Shown here in pieces: positions 11,347 through 22,792 of a stretch of DNA of 64,000 nucleotides. Source of the DNA: Ehretia macrophylla (Eukaryota > Streptophyta > Magnoliopsida > Boraginales > Ehretiaceae); contig CM075764.1 in NCBI GenBank assembly GCA_037974665.1, positions 79,376,325-79,440,324 of the forward strand, in the 5' to 3' direction. Under the pieces are notes generated by a model. The model was not told the DNA's origin, made no database searches, and saw nothing but the letters and a program-made list of their open reading frames with translations. Position 1 is the stretch's first letter. Every line of letters starts with the position of its first letter. The translations under genes were made by a program, and so were the position numbers.

Positions 11347-11736
11347 CTAACCTTTAACATGTATTTTACAGTCTTTACATACTAAGCCAGTCATATACTT
11401 ATCAGTCAAAGAAATACTAATCTCAACCATATAAGGCAATCTTTCAGGTTGCATGTTAACACGTTGCACACAAGTAGGTGTAATGAAAGAATGCGTAGCA
11501 CCAGAATCAATCAACACTTTAACAAGTTGATCGAGTATAAGGAAGTTACCTTCCACAACTGCTGCTGCCTCAGGTGCTTCCTTCAAATTCACTGCGTAGG
11601 CCCGAGCTTGAACCCGCTGCTGCTGAGGTACACCACCAGTAGGTCGACCCTGATAACCCTGGGTCGCTGGCCGACCCTCAAACCTCTGAAATCTAGGACA
11701 ATCCCTCGCCCTGTGTTGATTGCTACAGCAACACAA
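11347..11736 (-). pseudogene. Gag zinc knuckle and aspartic protease of gypsy-2
   Basis: The frame opens with CCCSNQHRARDC, a degenerate CCHC-type knuckle in which the Gly-His pair is changed to Gln-His. A linker follows, then VKVLIDSGATHSFI (about 11480-11515), the DSGA active site of retropepsins. The protease cleaves Gag-Pol. The frame stops at 11347 in the region expected to lead into RT. Confidence 0.85.
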
Positions 11737-12854
11737 ATATGTTCATGCCTTTACCCTACGGTCGGCCTCTAAATGGCCCTGACGTTTACAGTAAGCACAC
11801 TGCGGTGACGAAGCACTAACACTACCCCTTGAAGACCCAGAAGCTGAAAAAGTAGTTGTACCAGCCTGCTGTTGAGGTCTCGTAACGCTAGGCCTATATT
11901 GACCCTGAGACTAGGCTGGTCTGTACTGTGACTGAGCCTGGTAGGACCCCTGCTGAAACTGGGGCCTGTAGAAACCTTGCTGACCCTGAGGTCTAAAAGA
12001 GATCTGCTGTACTGGTGGCCTGTACACAACCTGCTGCACTAGAGGCCTATAGACACCTTGCTGACCCTGCGACTGAAATGGCCTCTTACAAGGCTGACTA
12101 GGACCAATCTGCTCCCTTTTCCTCTTCTCCAACCTAGAAGCCACATCAAAGGCCTCTGAAAATACATCATACTAATTCAAGGCCATTGCATCCTGAATCT
12201 CTGGCCTCAATCCCAAAACAAACCTCTGAGTCTTACGCTCCTGATCTGCTACAAATTTCGGTGCAAATCGGGATAGCCTGGTAAAATTGGCCTCATACTG
12301 GGCCACTATAGAATCACCCTGAACCAAAGATAGGAACTCCGTCTCTCTTCATTCTCGTGCAATCCTCGGGATGTACTTAGCCCAGAACGCCCTAAGAAAG
12401 GTATCCCAAACATAGGCAGTACCCCGTGCTTCCCAATCAATTTTCACGGTATGCCACCTCTCTTCAGCCTCGTCATCAAATAGATAAACAGCAAAGGTGA
12501 CCTTTATCTCATCCGTATAATCTAGGGGATCAAAGATTTTCTCAATTTTCCTGATTCAAGCTTCGGCTTTCTGATCATCGGGCTCACCCTGGAATCTCGG
12601 TGGATATAACCCATAAATTCCTTCAATATACTTCACCCGTGAAAACCACCCTGAGTGTTCAGCATCTGAGTTTGCACAACCTGAGCCTGAGCAGCCTGCC
12701 CTGATAGTATATGTGCCTGACCCGCTATGACTTCGATTATACGGTCCATAGCCACCGTTAAACGGTCATACCCCTGATCTCTACCTGGTGTTGCCTGACC
12801 TGGTGACTCATCATCACCTTGGGGCCTACCCCGTGTTCTCAGTTGACCTGTCAT
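11737..12854 (-). pseudogene. Gag of gypsy-2
   Basis: The probable start is the ATG at 12852-12854, giving MTGQLRTRGRPQGDD, about 270 bases after the PBS. A retrotransposon gag capsid domain follows, broken into frames by stops. After it comes a Gln/Pro-rich repeat (GVYRPLVQQVVYRP, 11911-12144), then a first zinc-knuckle remnant (CAYCKRQGH near 11790). Gag forms the particle that packages the element RNA. It is a multiply interrupted remnant. Confidence 0.85.
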
Positions 12855-13119
12855 TCTACTATCAAAGAGTTAGCACAAGTTATAACACATAGACAGTTTA
12901 TAGCACATACGCAACTAAACTCACGTAAAGCACATAAATCACTTAAGTATTAATCACATAATCAAATTCATCACATATTCACATAGTCACTTAATCACAT
13001 AATCACTTAATCATCTAGTCATATTATCACATATTTCACTTTTTTTTCACTTCTTACATAATTTCATGCTAAGACTATTACCCACATTCCAAGAATACCC
13101 CGGTTGACAAAGAATATGC
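12855..13119 (-). repeat. Leader of gypsy-2 with degenerate CACATAA repeats
   Basis: Between gag and PBS the sequence is dominated by imperfect copies of TCACATAATCACTTAA (12890-13060). The 50 bases nearest the PBS (ACCCACATTCC, TACCCCGG) are almost the same as in LARD-1 and LARD-2. This is the region in which packaging signals are expected. Confidence 0.7.
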
Positions 13120-13131
13120 GCTCCGATACCA
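13120..13131 (-). other. Primer binding site of gypsy-2
   Basis: Plus-strand GCTCCGATACCA is the complement of TGGTATCGGAGC. It differs at one base from TGGTATCAGAGC, the site complementary to initiator tRNA-Met, and lies five bases from the LTR. Confidence 0.85.
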
Positions 13132-13136
13132 TTTAA

Positions 13137-13376
13137 TGTAACTCCCCAACTCGACCCCACCTACGATCAATCAGGACGCAACGGAATTTCGGCAGTATAA
13201 CGACAGTAACACGGACATCAGGGCTCTAAACCAACCCTTTAGAACTTCATATAACCAACTCCAAAGATCAACAACAACTCCACAACCATGTTATCAAAAT
13301 ACAACGCAACCATATCCATACATATTAAACCTTCTTTCAACGATTCATCCATAAGTTATACACCTCTGTTCCAATA
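13137..13376 (-). repeat. 5' LTR of gypsy-2, truncated by copy B1
   Basis: It begins TGTAACTCCCCAACTCGACCCC and matches the start of the LARD LTRs (CAGGACGCAACGGAATTTCG). It is cut at 13376 where the family-B LTR starts. The missing ~2 kb is not found on the far side of B1, so a deletion or rearrangement followed. Confidence 0.85.
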
Positions 13377-15885
13377 TGTGACGCCCGAGATTCTACCGTA
13401 CACATTTTTAACTATTGCATCCATTAATTGCGCATTTAATTCTGTGTTTTACTTGTTGTCTTTCTTAGTTACTATTCATTCTATTTTTCAACTGCATTAT
13501 ATTAATGAATTAGCATTTTTATTAAATCATATTAATTGTTTTAGTAATGAGAAAAATATGCTTTTGAGCTAAGAACGATAGGAGCACTCATTTTGAAAAT
13601 GTTTTTCCAATCTAATAAATAGTGTTACGTGACTTAACTAAGTGTTTTAGTTAGCTAACTTAGTTTATGCGTATTTGACTCGTTTTTAAGTTAACTAGGC
13701 TCATTTTAATAGACCATACACTCACCCAAATAGGCCCACCCTAATATATATGCAAACCAACACAAACAAGTCATAACTTAGCAAAAACAAAAAAAAAATA
13801 AAAAACAAAAAAGGGAATATGCAGGAATTACTATAGCAAATTCGAGAATCAACATAGGAGGAGAATAAGAGGATTTTGCTCATCAAATCTTCAAGCCAAG
13901 CCAAGCCAAGCCAAGCAAGGAGCAAGCAGTTTATGGTGTTTACTAGCCTTCCGAGAGTTCTTACACGCATAGGTGAGGGTTTTCATGCTTGTTTGCGCAT
14001 TTTAAAATTGTTGCTCATTTCTTGATTTGTTAGAAATGCTACCAAATGCTATTGCAAAGCTTATCTATGCTATTATACATTGTATATAAGTGCTAGAGAA
14101 CACATTGAAGCCTTTCGTTCGCATTTTAAATAGTTGGAATCGTTACTTTGATCTTTGAGGTGAATAGTGACAGGATTTCTAGGGTTTTGTGTAATTGTGC
14201 ATATTAGCTTGATTCAATGCTTTTAATAGATTCCTTAGGTGCTAGTGAAAGTAGTCCAATAGCCTCGTGCACTTGAATTGCTCCAAATTTGCATAAAACG
14301 TGAAATAGCTGACTTTATAAAAGGGGTTTCGGGGTTAATACTGATCCGGGTGGATTCGAGCTTCACTTCTAGTATTCTTAGGCTACCTAGGTGCTATAAA
14401 AGCTTGCTAACTCTTGTTTGAAGCCCGGTTAAGGTAGGTGTAGTTCAAAGCTATAAGAGGGAAATTAGGGCTTTTGGGGTAATTGTGGGTAATTGAATGT
14501 ATTCGCGGGTTGTAAGGGTACCTTAAGGGTTAATTAGGAGATTGGTATAGCTTCCCCTTGAATTTGAATCATTGATATGAGTTTGGAAAGAAAACGGACG
14601 AAAAACAAAGGGGTTTAAGGGTAAATTCATTTGTCACTTGCATCTAAGACCTTGGCATGTTTCCATATGTGTTTAATTGTGGTTTCAAGTGGTTTTGAAG
14701 CTTTTAGTATAGTTCTATGTGTATCTTGGATATTCCCCTTTGTAAACCTCTTAATTGCTTATATTAAACTGCTTCTATTCTATCTGTTTCGAGGTCAACC
14801 TACCTTGTTGATCCTCCTACGTGTTATTGTTTATATTGTTATTGATATCTCATTATTGCTAAGTGCATTGCATAGTGGTTGCGCAACCATATTGTCAGGG
14901 GTGGTTGTGTTGAATGTCGGTTGGGCAGCAGAAGGCTTGCTAGTGGATATTCAAACTCCGTACCCTATTCCCTCACTTGCCTGGTCTGGAGATTGCCAGG
15001 GGGTGTTAGGTCCTAGGATTATCGGGGTACATCTGGAGTACACCCACTAAAGTGATTGGGATTTTGTCGGCTCAGTGATTCATGGTTTGTGGATCGTGAA
15101 TATCAAGTGAAGATTTGGAGTGTTGGGGTTAAGTGTAATGTATCCTTTTAATGTGTGGTTACTTAAGCTATTGTTATTTCTTGAATGGTTTAATTGCTAT
15201 TATTGTTTAACTGTATTACATGTTGCATTGCACACCCTGGGAGACTTTATCCCTCACTGGGCAACAGTGGTTGCTCATACCTCGCTAACATGTTTCAGGT
15301 GCTGCAGTTGGAGGAGTTGCCTTAGTTGCTGTGTGATTGTTGTCTGAGGTGGATGTGCTTTCTAGTTGCTATGTGAAGAATTTGTTGTTCTATGTTATAA
15401 TCTATTTTTGGGCCTTAAGGCTCATGTATGTATTTGAGTAATATGTAAGGTGGAAGTCAGATGACTGTAATAGCAGTGGTAATTCTATGGCTTGTAATAA
15501 CTTATGTTTCTATTTCTAGTTGTTTTGAATGCTTGGGTATGATTATTTTGATACATGTTGGTTCAACTTCTAAGTATGTTTCAAAGTTATCATAGAATGA
15601 CATGATAAGCGGTTTTATGAAGAAGTCAAGTTGGTTCCATGCTTGTGTGAAACTAAATTATTGTATGCCTCAAGGCTCGGATGGCCTTGAACCTTTGAAC
15701 TTTAGTTATAAAAGCTTGCCTTATTGTGTTGTGGCTTTCTTGAGTGTCTACAGGTTTTCAGAATGTCCACAGTACAAGGGAAACTCTGTCCGTTTTTTCC
15801 TAAAATTTTGAGACTGGGTTAGAATTGGGTTGAGAATAGCTTGGTTATTAGAGCCTCCGGTCTCGTGAGGGATCGGGGCATTACA
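13377..15885 (+). repeat. 5' LTR of copy B1 (2509 bp)
   Basis: It runs TGTGACGCCCGAG to GATCGGGGCATTACA. It contains an AAGCC pentamer array near 13893-13920 that is longer than in LTR 2. Several ORFs of 70-139 codons within it are not coding features. Confidence 0.88.
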
Positions 15886-16967
15886 GGTGGTATCAGAGCT
15901 TAGTTAGCTCTAAAGCCGGGACAGGGTCCTCAGCCTGTCGGGTAGTAACTGTGCGTGTGTGCTTGTTAAGTGTGTGTCTTGAAAGTGTATGCCTGCATGT
16001 GTGTCTTGTATTGAATGTGTGCACCTATGTGATATAATTATGTGTTACGTGCTAAATGTGTGCTAAGTGAAGTAAAGTGGCTGGTTATGCATCAAATTGA
16101 CCTCGTGAATTGTTAATTGCTTGAACTGTTGCTTGTAATGTGTGTATTTGAAAGTCTTTGATTGAGTTGTGTTATGATTGACTTGATTGTCATGCTTGAA
16201 TGACTTTGATGATTACACTGTTTCATAAACTCTTATATAAACATGTTTGCATAATATTTTAAAACATATATGTGTAAATGTGATATCTTGACATTCATAT
16301 ATATCCCGTTGAAATGGTAAGAAAGACTTCTTCCTCCCCTTAAAAAGAGCTAATTAGTGGCAGGCCTTCTAAGCCACGTGGATTAGCGGGAATGAGAGGC
16401 ATTTGATCAGCCTTTATTTGGGAGTTAGTGTTTATAGTTGAAGCTCAGTTAGTGGCATTCTATTAAGGTGTTCTTTTACGTTCAGCAGTCTTAAATGAGT
16501 GGCTTTTTTCAGGATTTCTATATGACGGTTCTCTGGAGCATTCCGTTGGTATTTTCTTATTGGACATTCTTCCAGTATTTTCTTATTGACATTTTCCAGA
16601 AGGCTTGGTATATGGGATTCTTTTCAGCCTTATTATTAGGTATTATCGACAGTACTCCTGCTCAGAACTTTTATTGGTATTTTCTTGCCGCTCTTAGATG
16701 GGGTTCTATTCTTCTATGGTATTCGTGGCCAACGGGATTCTTATTCGGATTCCAAGATAGTATATTCATTTGAGCCTTTATTTGGCCTTATTACTTGGGA
16801 ATTTTTAGGCGGTACTAATGAGATTCTTATTTGGGTTTTCCTTTGGGTGTTCTCATTCAGTGTCTTACTCAACAATCGATGAAGAATATCATAATTAGAT
16901 TTCAGTTGATGCTGAGTTCTCTTGAAAGAAGAATTGCGTGGACGTAATTTGCTTAAGGGGGAGAGGA
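15886..16967 (+). other. Internal region of copy B1, non-coding
   Basis: The first half is a leader with many TGTGTG and TGCTAAGTG words. The second half is T-rich with imperfect repeats of TATTTTCTTATTGG and GGATTCTTATTCGGATT. A T-rich frame at 16495-16773 gives a hydrophobic peptide but has no recognisable family. Just before the LTR, GAATTGCG-TGGA-CGTAATT (16931-16949) and the PPT AAGGGGGAGAGGA (16955-16967) are preserved. The short frame EELRGRN across the inverted repeat may be a leftover pol tail. Confidence 0.75.
15888..15899 (+). other. Primer binding site of copy B1
   Basis: TGGTATCAGAGC, two bases after the LTR end, is a perfect complement to the 3' end of initiator tRNA-Met. Confidence 0.92.
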
Positions 16968-19520
16968 TGTGACGTCCGAGATTCTACTGTACACATTTTT
17001 AACTGTTGCATCCATTAATTGTGCATTTAATTCTATGTTTTACTTGTTGTCTTTCTTAGTTACTATTCATTTCATTTTTCAACTGCATTATATTAAAGAA
17101 TTAGCATTTTTATTAAATCATATTAATTGTTTTAGGAATGAGAAAAATATGCTTTTGAGCTAAAAGCGATAGGAGCACTCGTTTAGAAAATGTTTTGCCA
17201 ATCTAATGAATAGTGTTACGTGACTTAACTAAGTGTTTTAGTTAGCTAACTTAGTTTATGCGCATTTGACTCGTTTTTAAGTTAACTAGGCTCATTTTAG
17301 TAGACCATACACTCACCCAAATAGGCCCACCTTAATATATATGCAAACCAAACACAAACAAGTCATAACTTAGCAAAAACAAAAAAAAAACAAAAAAAGG
17401 GAAGATGTAGGAATTACTGTAGCAAATTTGAGAATCAACATAGGAGGAGAATGATAGGATTTTTCTCATCAAATCATCAAGCCAAGCCAAGCAATGAGCT
17501 AGTTTAGGGTGTTTGCTAGTCTCCCGAGAGTTCCTACGCACATTGGTGAGAGTTTTCATGCTTGTTTGCGCATTTTAAAATTGTTCCTCATTTCTTGATT
17601 TGTTATAAATGCTATCAAATGCTATTGCAAAGCTTATCTATGCTATTATACATTGTATATAAGTGCTAGAGAACACATTTAAGCCTTTAGTTCGCATTTT
17701 AAACGGTTGGAATCGTTACTTTGATCTTTGATGTGAATAGTGACGGGATTTCTAGGGTTTTGTGTAATTGTGCATATTAGCTTGATTCAATGCTTCTAAT
17801 AGATTCCTTAGGTGCTAGTGAAGGTAGTCCAATAGCCCGTGCACTTGAATTGCTCCAAATTTGCATAAAACGTGAAATAGCCGACTTTATAAAAGAGGTT
17901 TCGGGGTTAATGCTAATCCATGTGGATTCGGGCTTCACTTCTGGTATTCTTAGGCTACCTAGGTGCTATAGAAGCTTGACTAACTCCTGTTTGAAGCCCG
18001 ATTAAGGTAGGTGTAGTTCAAAGATATAAGAGAAAAATTAGGGCTTTTGGGGTAATTGCGGGTAATTGAACGTATTTGCGGGTTGTAATGGTACCTTAAG
18101 GGTTAATTAGAAGATTGGTATAGCTTCCCCTTGAATTTGAATCATTGATATGAGTTTGGAAAGAAAACGGATGAAAAATAAAGGGGTTTAAGGGTAAATT
18201 CGTTTGTCACTCGCATCTAAGACCTTGACATGTTTCCATACGTGTTTAAATGTGGTTTCAAGTGGTTTTGAAGCTTTTAGTATAGTTCTCTGTGTATCTT
18301 GGATATTCCCCTTTGTAAACCTCTTAATTGCTTATATTAAACTGCTTCTATTCTATTTGTTTCGAGGTCAACCTACCTTGTTGATCCTCCCACGTGTTAT
18401 TGTTTATATTGTTATTGATATCTTGTCATTGCTAAGTGCATTGCATAGTGGTTGCGCAACCATAGTGTCAGGGGTGGTTGTGTTGAATATCGGCTGGACG
18501 GTAGAGAGCTTGCCAGTGGATATTCAAACTCCGTACCCTATTCCCTCACTCGCCTGGTCCTGAGATTGCCAGGGGGTGTTGGGTCGTAGGATTATTGGGG
18601 TACATCCGGAGTACACCCACTAGAGTGATTGGGATTTTGCCGGCTCAATAATCGTGATCTCTATGCTCGAGTCCCTCACTCGCCTAGTCCAGAGATTGGC
18701 AGGGGGTGTTAGGCCGTAGGATTTTTGGGCTACATCCAGAGTACACCCACTAGAGTATTTGGGGTTCATGCCAGCTTATCGTGATCGAGATCGTGGTTAA
18801 GAATTGAAGATTTGGAGTGATAAGGGTTACTGATTGTATCATCTTTAAATGTGGTATTTAATTGATTTCTAGTGTTTATTTCTTATTGTTATTAATGTTT
18901 GATGTTCCTATGTTGCATTGCACGAATCCCCTTATAAATGTTTCCCGTAACTGTTTCCCTCCCTCACTGAGTATACATCATTTGTATACTCACTCCACAT
19001 CATGAATCTTTCAGGTTATAGCAAAAGAAAGTGAAGTTCGTGATTACGTGATAATTCGTGCTCGAAGAGTTGTCTTACGTGTTATGTGGCTTGAGTTGTA
19101 AAAGTTGTAAAGTTTTACCTTCAAGAATTGTACATGCTTAATGTATGAAATAAATGTAATTAAGCTTAACTAAGTCATTAGAGTACTTTGCTAACCTAGT
19201 TTATGTAATAAGTTAATGAGGTTTGAGTTCAATGCATGTATATAGTTATTTTAAGAAAGAGTAGGGTAGTCTTTGTATTCGGAAATGCACATTTGATTGT
19301 GAATTTTTATGGTGAACCAAGGCTCGGATGGCCTTGAGGAATTGTTGTATGTTGGACACGGTACTGGTCCATTTATATGTTGTGCGCAGGTAAATTGTTC
19401 GTCCTATAAACAGGGAAAACTCCATAAGTTTTTTCCTAAATTTTATGACCAAGTTTGTATTGGGATGAGTATAGATTGTTTAATAGAACTTCTGGTCTCG
19501 TGAGGGGCCGAGGTGTTATG
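16968..19520 (+). repeat. 3' LTR of copy B1, chimeric
   Basis: From 16968 to about 18655 it follows LTR 1 closely. From about 18665 it switches to the divergent subfamily seen at 6820-7094. A block from CCCTCACTCGCCTGG to ACACCCACTAGAG appears twice in a row (about 18541-18625 and 18672-18757), once in each version. The end reads GGTGTTATG instead of GGCATTACA. Confidence 0.75.
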
Positions 19521-20280
19521 GAACACCCTTTGGGTTTGATCCCATAGTCGTTACCTGAAGTCTTCTCTTTGTTCGAGATGATTCTTCACATGAACAATGC
19601 TAATATTAAGTTTTGTTTACTCAATTCGATTGAGCTCATTGCAAACTCAATAAGAAAGAACGAATCCATTATGCTAGTGGGAGATTTTTCTAGGCCAAGA
19701 GATACGGCAAGTCTTCTAGGAGCAGAAAAGAGAAAGATTCACCTTATAGCATGATGATAGGATCAAGGGATACCTGTTTAATGCTATATAAGAACAAGAA
19801 CAAGGCTATCAGCTTCCAAATACCAAAAAGGAAGATTGTTACATATGAGATATGTAAACGGGTATGCAAGAAATATCTTGAGTTGGTCGCGCAGAGGAAG
19901 CATGATGATGCTTTAGGTTTTGGGTTTAGTTCAGTAAATCCTAACTTTTGATTTATAATTCTGCTCTAAGGGTATTGGATACCAGTAAGCTCTCTTGATG
20001 GGACAAGAAAAGAGTAGAAATTTGGAACTAAGGAGAACTATTTACATTGGATGTAGAGATTATGTCTCTAAGTAGTACCAAATAGGCAGAACATGGTGTT
20101 CATATGTATGCCTTAAATCAAACTCGTGACCATATGAAGACCCAGAGATAACGTAGTGAATAAATCCTACCTTTGGCACTGCTGACTCGATCATGTCAGT
20201 GAGAATGACTTGAGAGGTTGGCCGAGGATGGATTCCTTGGGGACTGCATTCATGTTTCCTATGCAACCTACGAGTCATGT
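19521..20280 (+). pseudogene. copia-3 gag and protease remnant
   Basis: It starts inside a gag-like segment (EHPLGLIP-type codons, then a basic stretch near 19680-19750 resembling the region before the copia zinc knuckle). No intact knuckle or DSG protease motif was found. The assignment rests mainly on position before the integrase. Confidence 0.5.
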
Positions 20281-20960
20281 CTTATGGATAACATGATTAA
20301 GACACATTTCTTTTATAAAGGTGCATGAGTTACAGAATTGTTAGAATTGGTACTTACAGATATATGTGGACCACTTTGAGTACAAGTTAGAGGAGGTTTC
20401 ACCTACTTCATCGCCTTTACAGAAGATCTATGAAAGCATACATATATGTTCCTGTTGAAACACAAGTCAAAGGCTTTTGAAGCGTTCAAGAACTTAAAGA
20501 ATAAAGTAGAGAAACAAACAAGCAAGAGTATTAAGACACTTCGAACAGATCGTGGTAGTGAATACTTGAGCAACAAGTTTCTAAGTTATCTCAGAGAGAA
20601 TGATATTATCTCATAATGGATTATTCCTAGACCATTGCAGTACATTGGTATGTCCAAGAGAAGGAATAGCACCTTGTTAGACAAGGTCAAGTCCATGATG
20701 GGTTTCACTAATCTTCCTGGGGTATGCCTTGAAATTAGCTGCATATCAATCGAATAATGTTCCTTCCAAATCAGTTTTGAGTACACCATATAAGATATGG
20801 AAGGATTGCAGACCAAGTCTTGACTACCTCGAGATTTAGGGTTGCAACGCCTACGTTAAGAAACATAAGACAAAGAAAATGGAAGCAAGGTTTGACAGTG
20901 TAGATTTGTAATGTCCCAAAGAGACAAAGGGGTATTATTTCTACCATACATTTGACCAAA
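20281..20960 (+). pseudogene. copia-3 integrase remnant
   Basis: Across shifting frames one can read DICGPL-like residues, VRGGFTYFIAFTED, KHKSKAFEAFKN, LRTDRGSEYLSNKF and a YIGMSKRRNSTLL version of the usual NGVxERRNRTLL motif. Two of the three catalytic acids remain and the Glu is replaced by Lys. A PYKIWK segment follows at 20785-20800. Confidence 0.8.
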
Positions 20961-20999
20961 AGTGCTCATTGGTCAGATATGCCTAGGTCTTAAAGAAAG

Positions 21000-22200
21000 A
21001 TTTCTTGCAAGTAGGGCATAGTAGGAGAAAAAGTAGAACTTAATAAGATTCAGGGTCCATAACAAATTAGTCAAACGAAGGAACCTAAAGGCAACACTGA
21101 CATACTTGTACAAACACCGTTGAGAAGATCTGGGAGAATCACTTGCAAGCTAGATAGGTTCTGAGAGTACCTAATGTAGGATGGCGATGTTGTAAAGGTC
21201 AATCAAGGTGACATATGACTAGCTAAATTCTCATAGGTGATGCAGTATTTGATTGTGAATAATGGCTTCAGGCCATGAGATCCAAAATGAACTTCATAAG
21301 GGTTAACAATGTTGGACATTGGTTGATCCACTTGGGGCTCATTGCCACAAGGTATAAGTGTCTGTTCAAACATGAAAGACTAGAGTATACGACAAGGTTG
21401 AAACATATAAGGCGCGTCTAGTTGCCGAGGGCCTCTCGCCCAAGGCAAAGCATTGATTATAACGAGATCCTCTTGCAAGTAGCAATGCTCAAGTCTATTT
21501 GGATCAAGCTTGCTTTAGTAGCACTGCATGACTAGTGGATTTCACAGATGGATGTAAAATTGTGTTTCTCAATGGGAAGTTGAGAATGATGTGTACATGG
21601 TACAATCCGAGGGTTCTACATCAAGGAATACTGAGTCCAAGGTATGCAAGCTATAAATAATCATTTATGGACTAAGGCGAGCATCTCACAATTAGACTGA
21701 TTGTTTCGACATAAAAGTCAAAAGGGTTTGGCTTGGTCTGAGATAAAAGGGAATGTTGCATGTACAAAAGGTTAGTGGGAGCAAAACTCATTTTCTTGAT
21801 GCTCAATGTAGATGACATACTACACATTTAGAATGTTGTAAGAGCATTAAAGAAATTGAAGATCTGGCTTTACGAAGCAGTTCTCCGTGATAGACTTGGG
21901 AAGCATCCTACATACTATGTATAAAGATCTATAGAGATAGTTCAAGAAGGATGCTAGGCTTATCCCAATCTACATACATAGATACTATTCAGAATAGGTA
22001 TCACATGGATAGTTCCAAGAAGGGGTATATACTCGTTTGGAACTAGGATCGTTCTGAGCATAAGCGATTGTATATGGTCTAATACTGAGCGAGAACACAT
22101 GAAGGGGATTTCGTATGCTTCGGCAGTCGGCTCCAACATGTATGCCATGAATATGTGAGGGTCGATATAGCTAATTCACTTGGAATGATTAGCAGATATC
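21000..22200 (+). pseudogene. copia-3 reverse transcriptase remnant
   Basis: The catalytic box reads L-N-V-D-D-I-L at 21802-21822, with Asn (21805-21807) replacing the Tyr of YVDD. FSVIDLGS (near 21880) matches the FSMKDLGE motif that follows it in the Tork-like copia group. Many frame shifts are present. Confidence 0.75.
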
Positions 22201-22399
22201 TGGATGACCTAGATGAGATTCACTGGTAGGTCGATTATTAAGTATTTAGAGAAATACTTAAACCAGTACCTCATTGATGAAGATATAGAATTAAGCCGGA
22301 AGGTTTTATGAATTCTAGCTTCAAATTCAACCATAATAGCAGATCAATGTCAGTCTTTACATTAACCATTAATGGTGAGCAGTGATTTGGAAAGAGTTC

Positions 22400-22765
22400 C
22401 AAGCAAAGCATTGTGGCCGAATTAGTGACTGAGGCAAATATATTGCTACATGTGATGAAGCAAGGAAAGTTGTTTGGTTAACAAAGTTCGTTTCTGAACT
22501 TGGTGTGGTTCCTGATAGTGATACACCAATAACACTGTATTATGATAACATTGGAGTGGTTACTTAGGCCAAGGAACCAAGGTCTCATAAGAAAACCAAA
22601 CACATTTTGTGTCACTCTCACTTGATCTGAGAGATCATAGAAAATGGAGATGTACGGATTGAGAAGATAAACGGTAAAGAAATTTTGGTAGACCCTTTCA
22701 CTAAAGCCTTGGGGTCAAAGGAGTTTGACTACCATAGATCCAAGATGGGTATTAGATACTGAAAG
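22400..22765 (+). pseudogene. copia-3 RNase H remnant
   Basis: In one frame: EYIATCDEARKVVWLTKF, SELGVVP, LYYDNIGVVT, a stop, then AKEPRSHKKTKHI, and later DVRIEKINGKE with FTKAL. These are the standard C-terminal RNase H motifs of copia pol. Confidence 0.85.
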
Positions 22766-22781
22766 GATTGACTGTTAGTGC

Positions 22782-22792
22782 AAGTGGGAGAT
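22782..22792 (+). other. Polypurine tract of copia-3
   Basis: AAGTGGGAGAT immediately precedes the LTR start TGTTAGGAATATGCCC. The equivalent in copia-4 is AAGTGAGAGAT before TGTTGGAGATATGCC. Confidence 0.85.

Larger units (their letters stand above)
7093..13376 (-). mobile_element. Decayed Ty3/gypsy Tekay-like element (gypsy-2)
   Basis: Reading right to left on the minus strand: truncated 5' LTR, PBS, repeat-rich leader, gag, protease, RT, RNase H, integrase, chromodomain, PPT and truncated 3' LTR. This is the full chromovirus order. Protein and LTR sequence match gypsy-1 closely (the integrase, tail and chromodomain ORFs align almost residue for residue). Many stops and frame breaks make it dead. 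It is flanked on the left by copy B2 and on the right by copy B1; neither junction has a target duplication. Confidence 0.95.
13377..19520 (+). mobile_element. Family-B non-autonomous LTR element (copy B1)
   Basis: Two LTRs of about 2.5 kb flank an internal region of 1082 bp that has a PBS and a PPT but no recognisable gag or pol. It is a large-LTR, small-internal derivative that must rely on proteins from another element. Flanks CAATA (left) and GAACA (right) do not match, and the right flank is copia-3 rather than gypsy-2 sequence, so the right side has been rearranged. Confidence 0.85.
19521..22792 (+). mobile_element. Decayed Ty1/copia element, internal region (copia-3)
   Basis: Fragments of gag, integrase, RT and RNase H lie in the copia order on the plus strand and end at a PPT and a 3' LTR. 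The 5' LTR and gag start are missing, cut at the B1 boundary. Frames change often and stops are frequent, so this is an old copy. Confidence 0.85.

Noticed and set aside
14631-15050. 139-codon ORF in the B1 LTR, with a 119-codon version at 18204-18563
   Set aside because: It is open in both LTRs because these are copies of each other. In B3 only a 64-codon piece remains. No domain, and no reason to expect a gene inside the LTR.
16495-16773. 92-codon hydrophobic ORF in the B1 internal region, partly echoed in B3 (43329-43511)
   Set aside because: It lies in T-rich repeats, which encode Phe/Leu/Tyr-rich peptides in many frames. In B3 the frame is broken into overlapping pieces. No known family was recognised.
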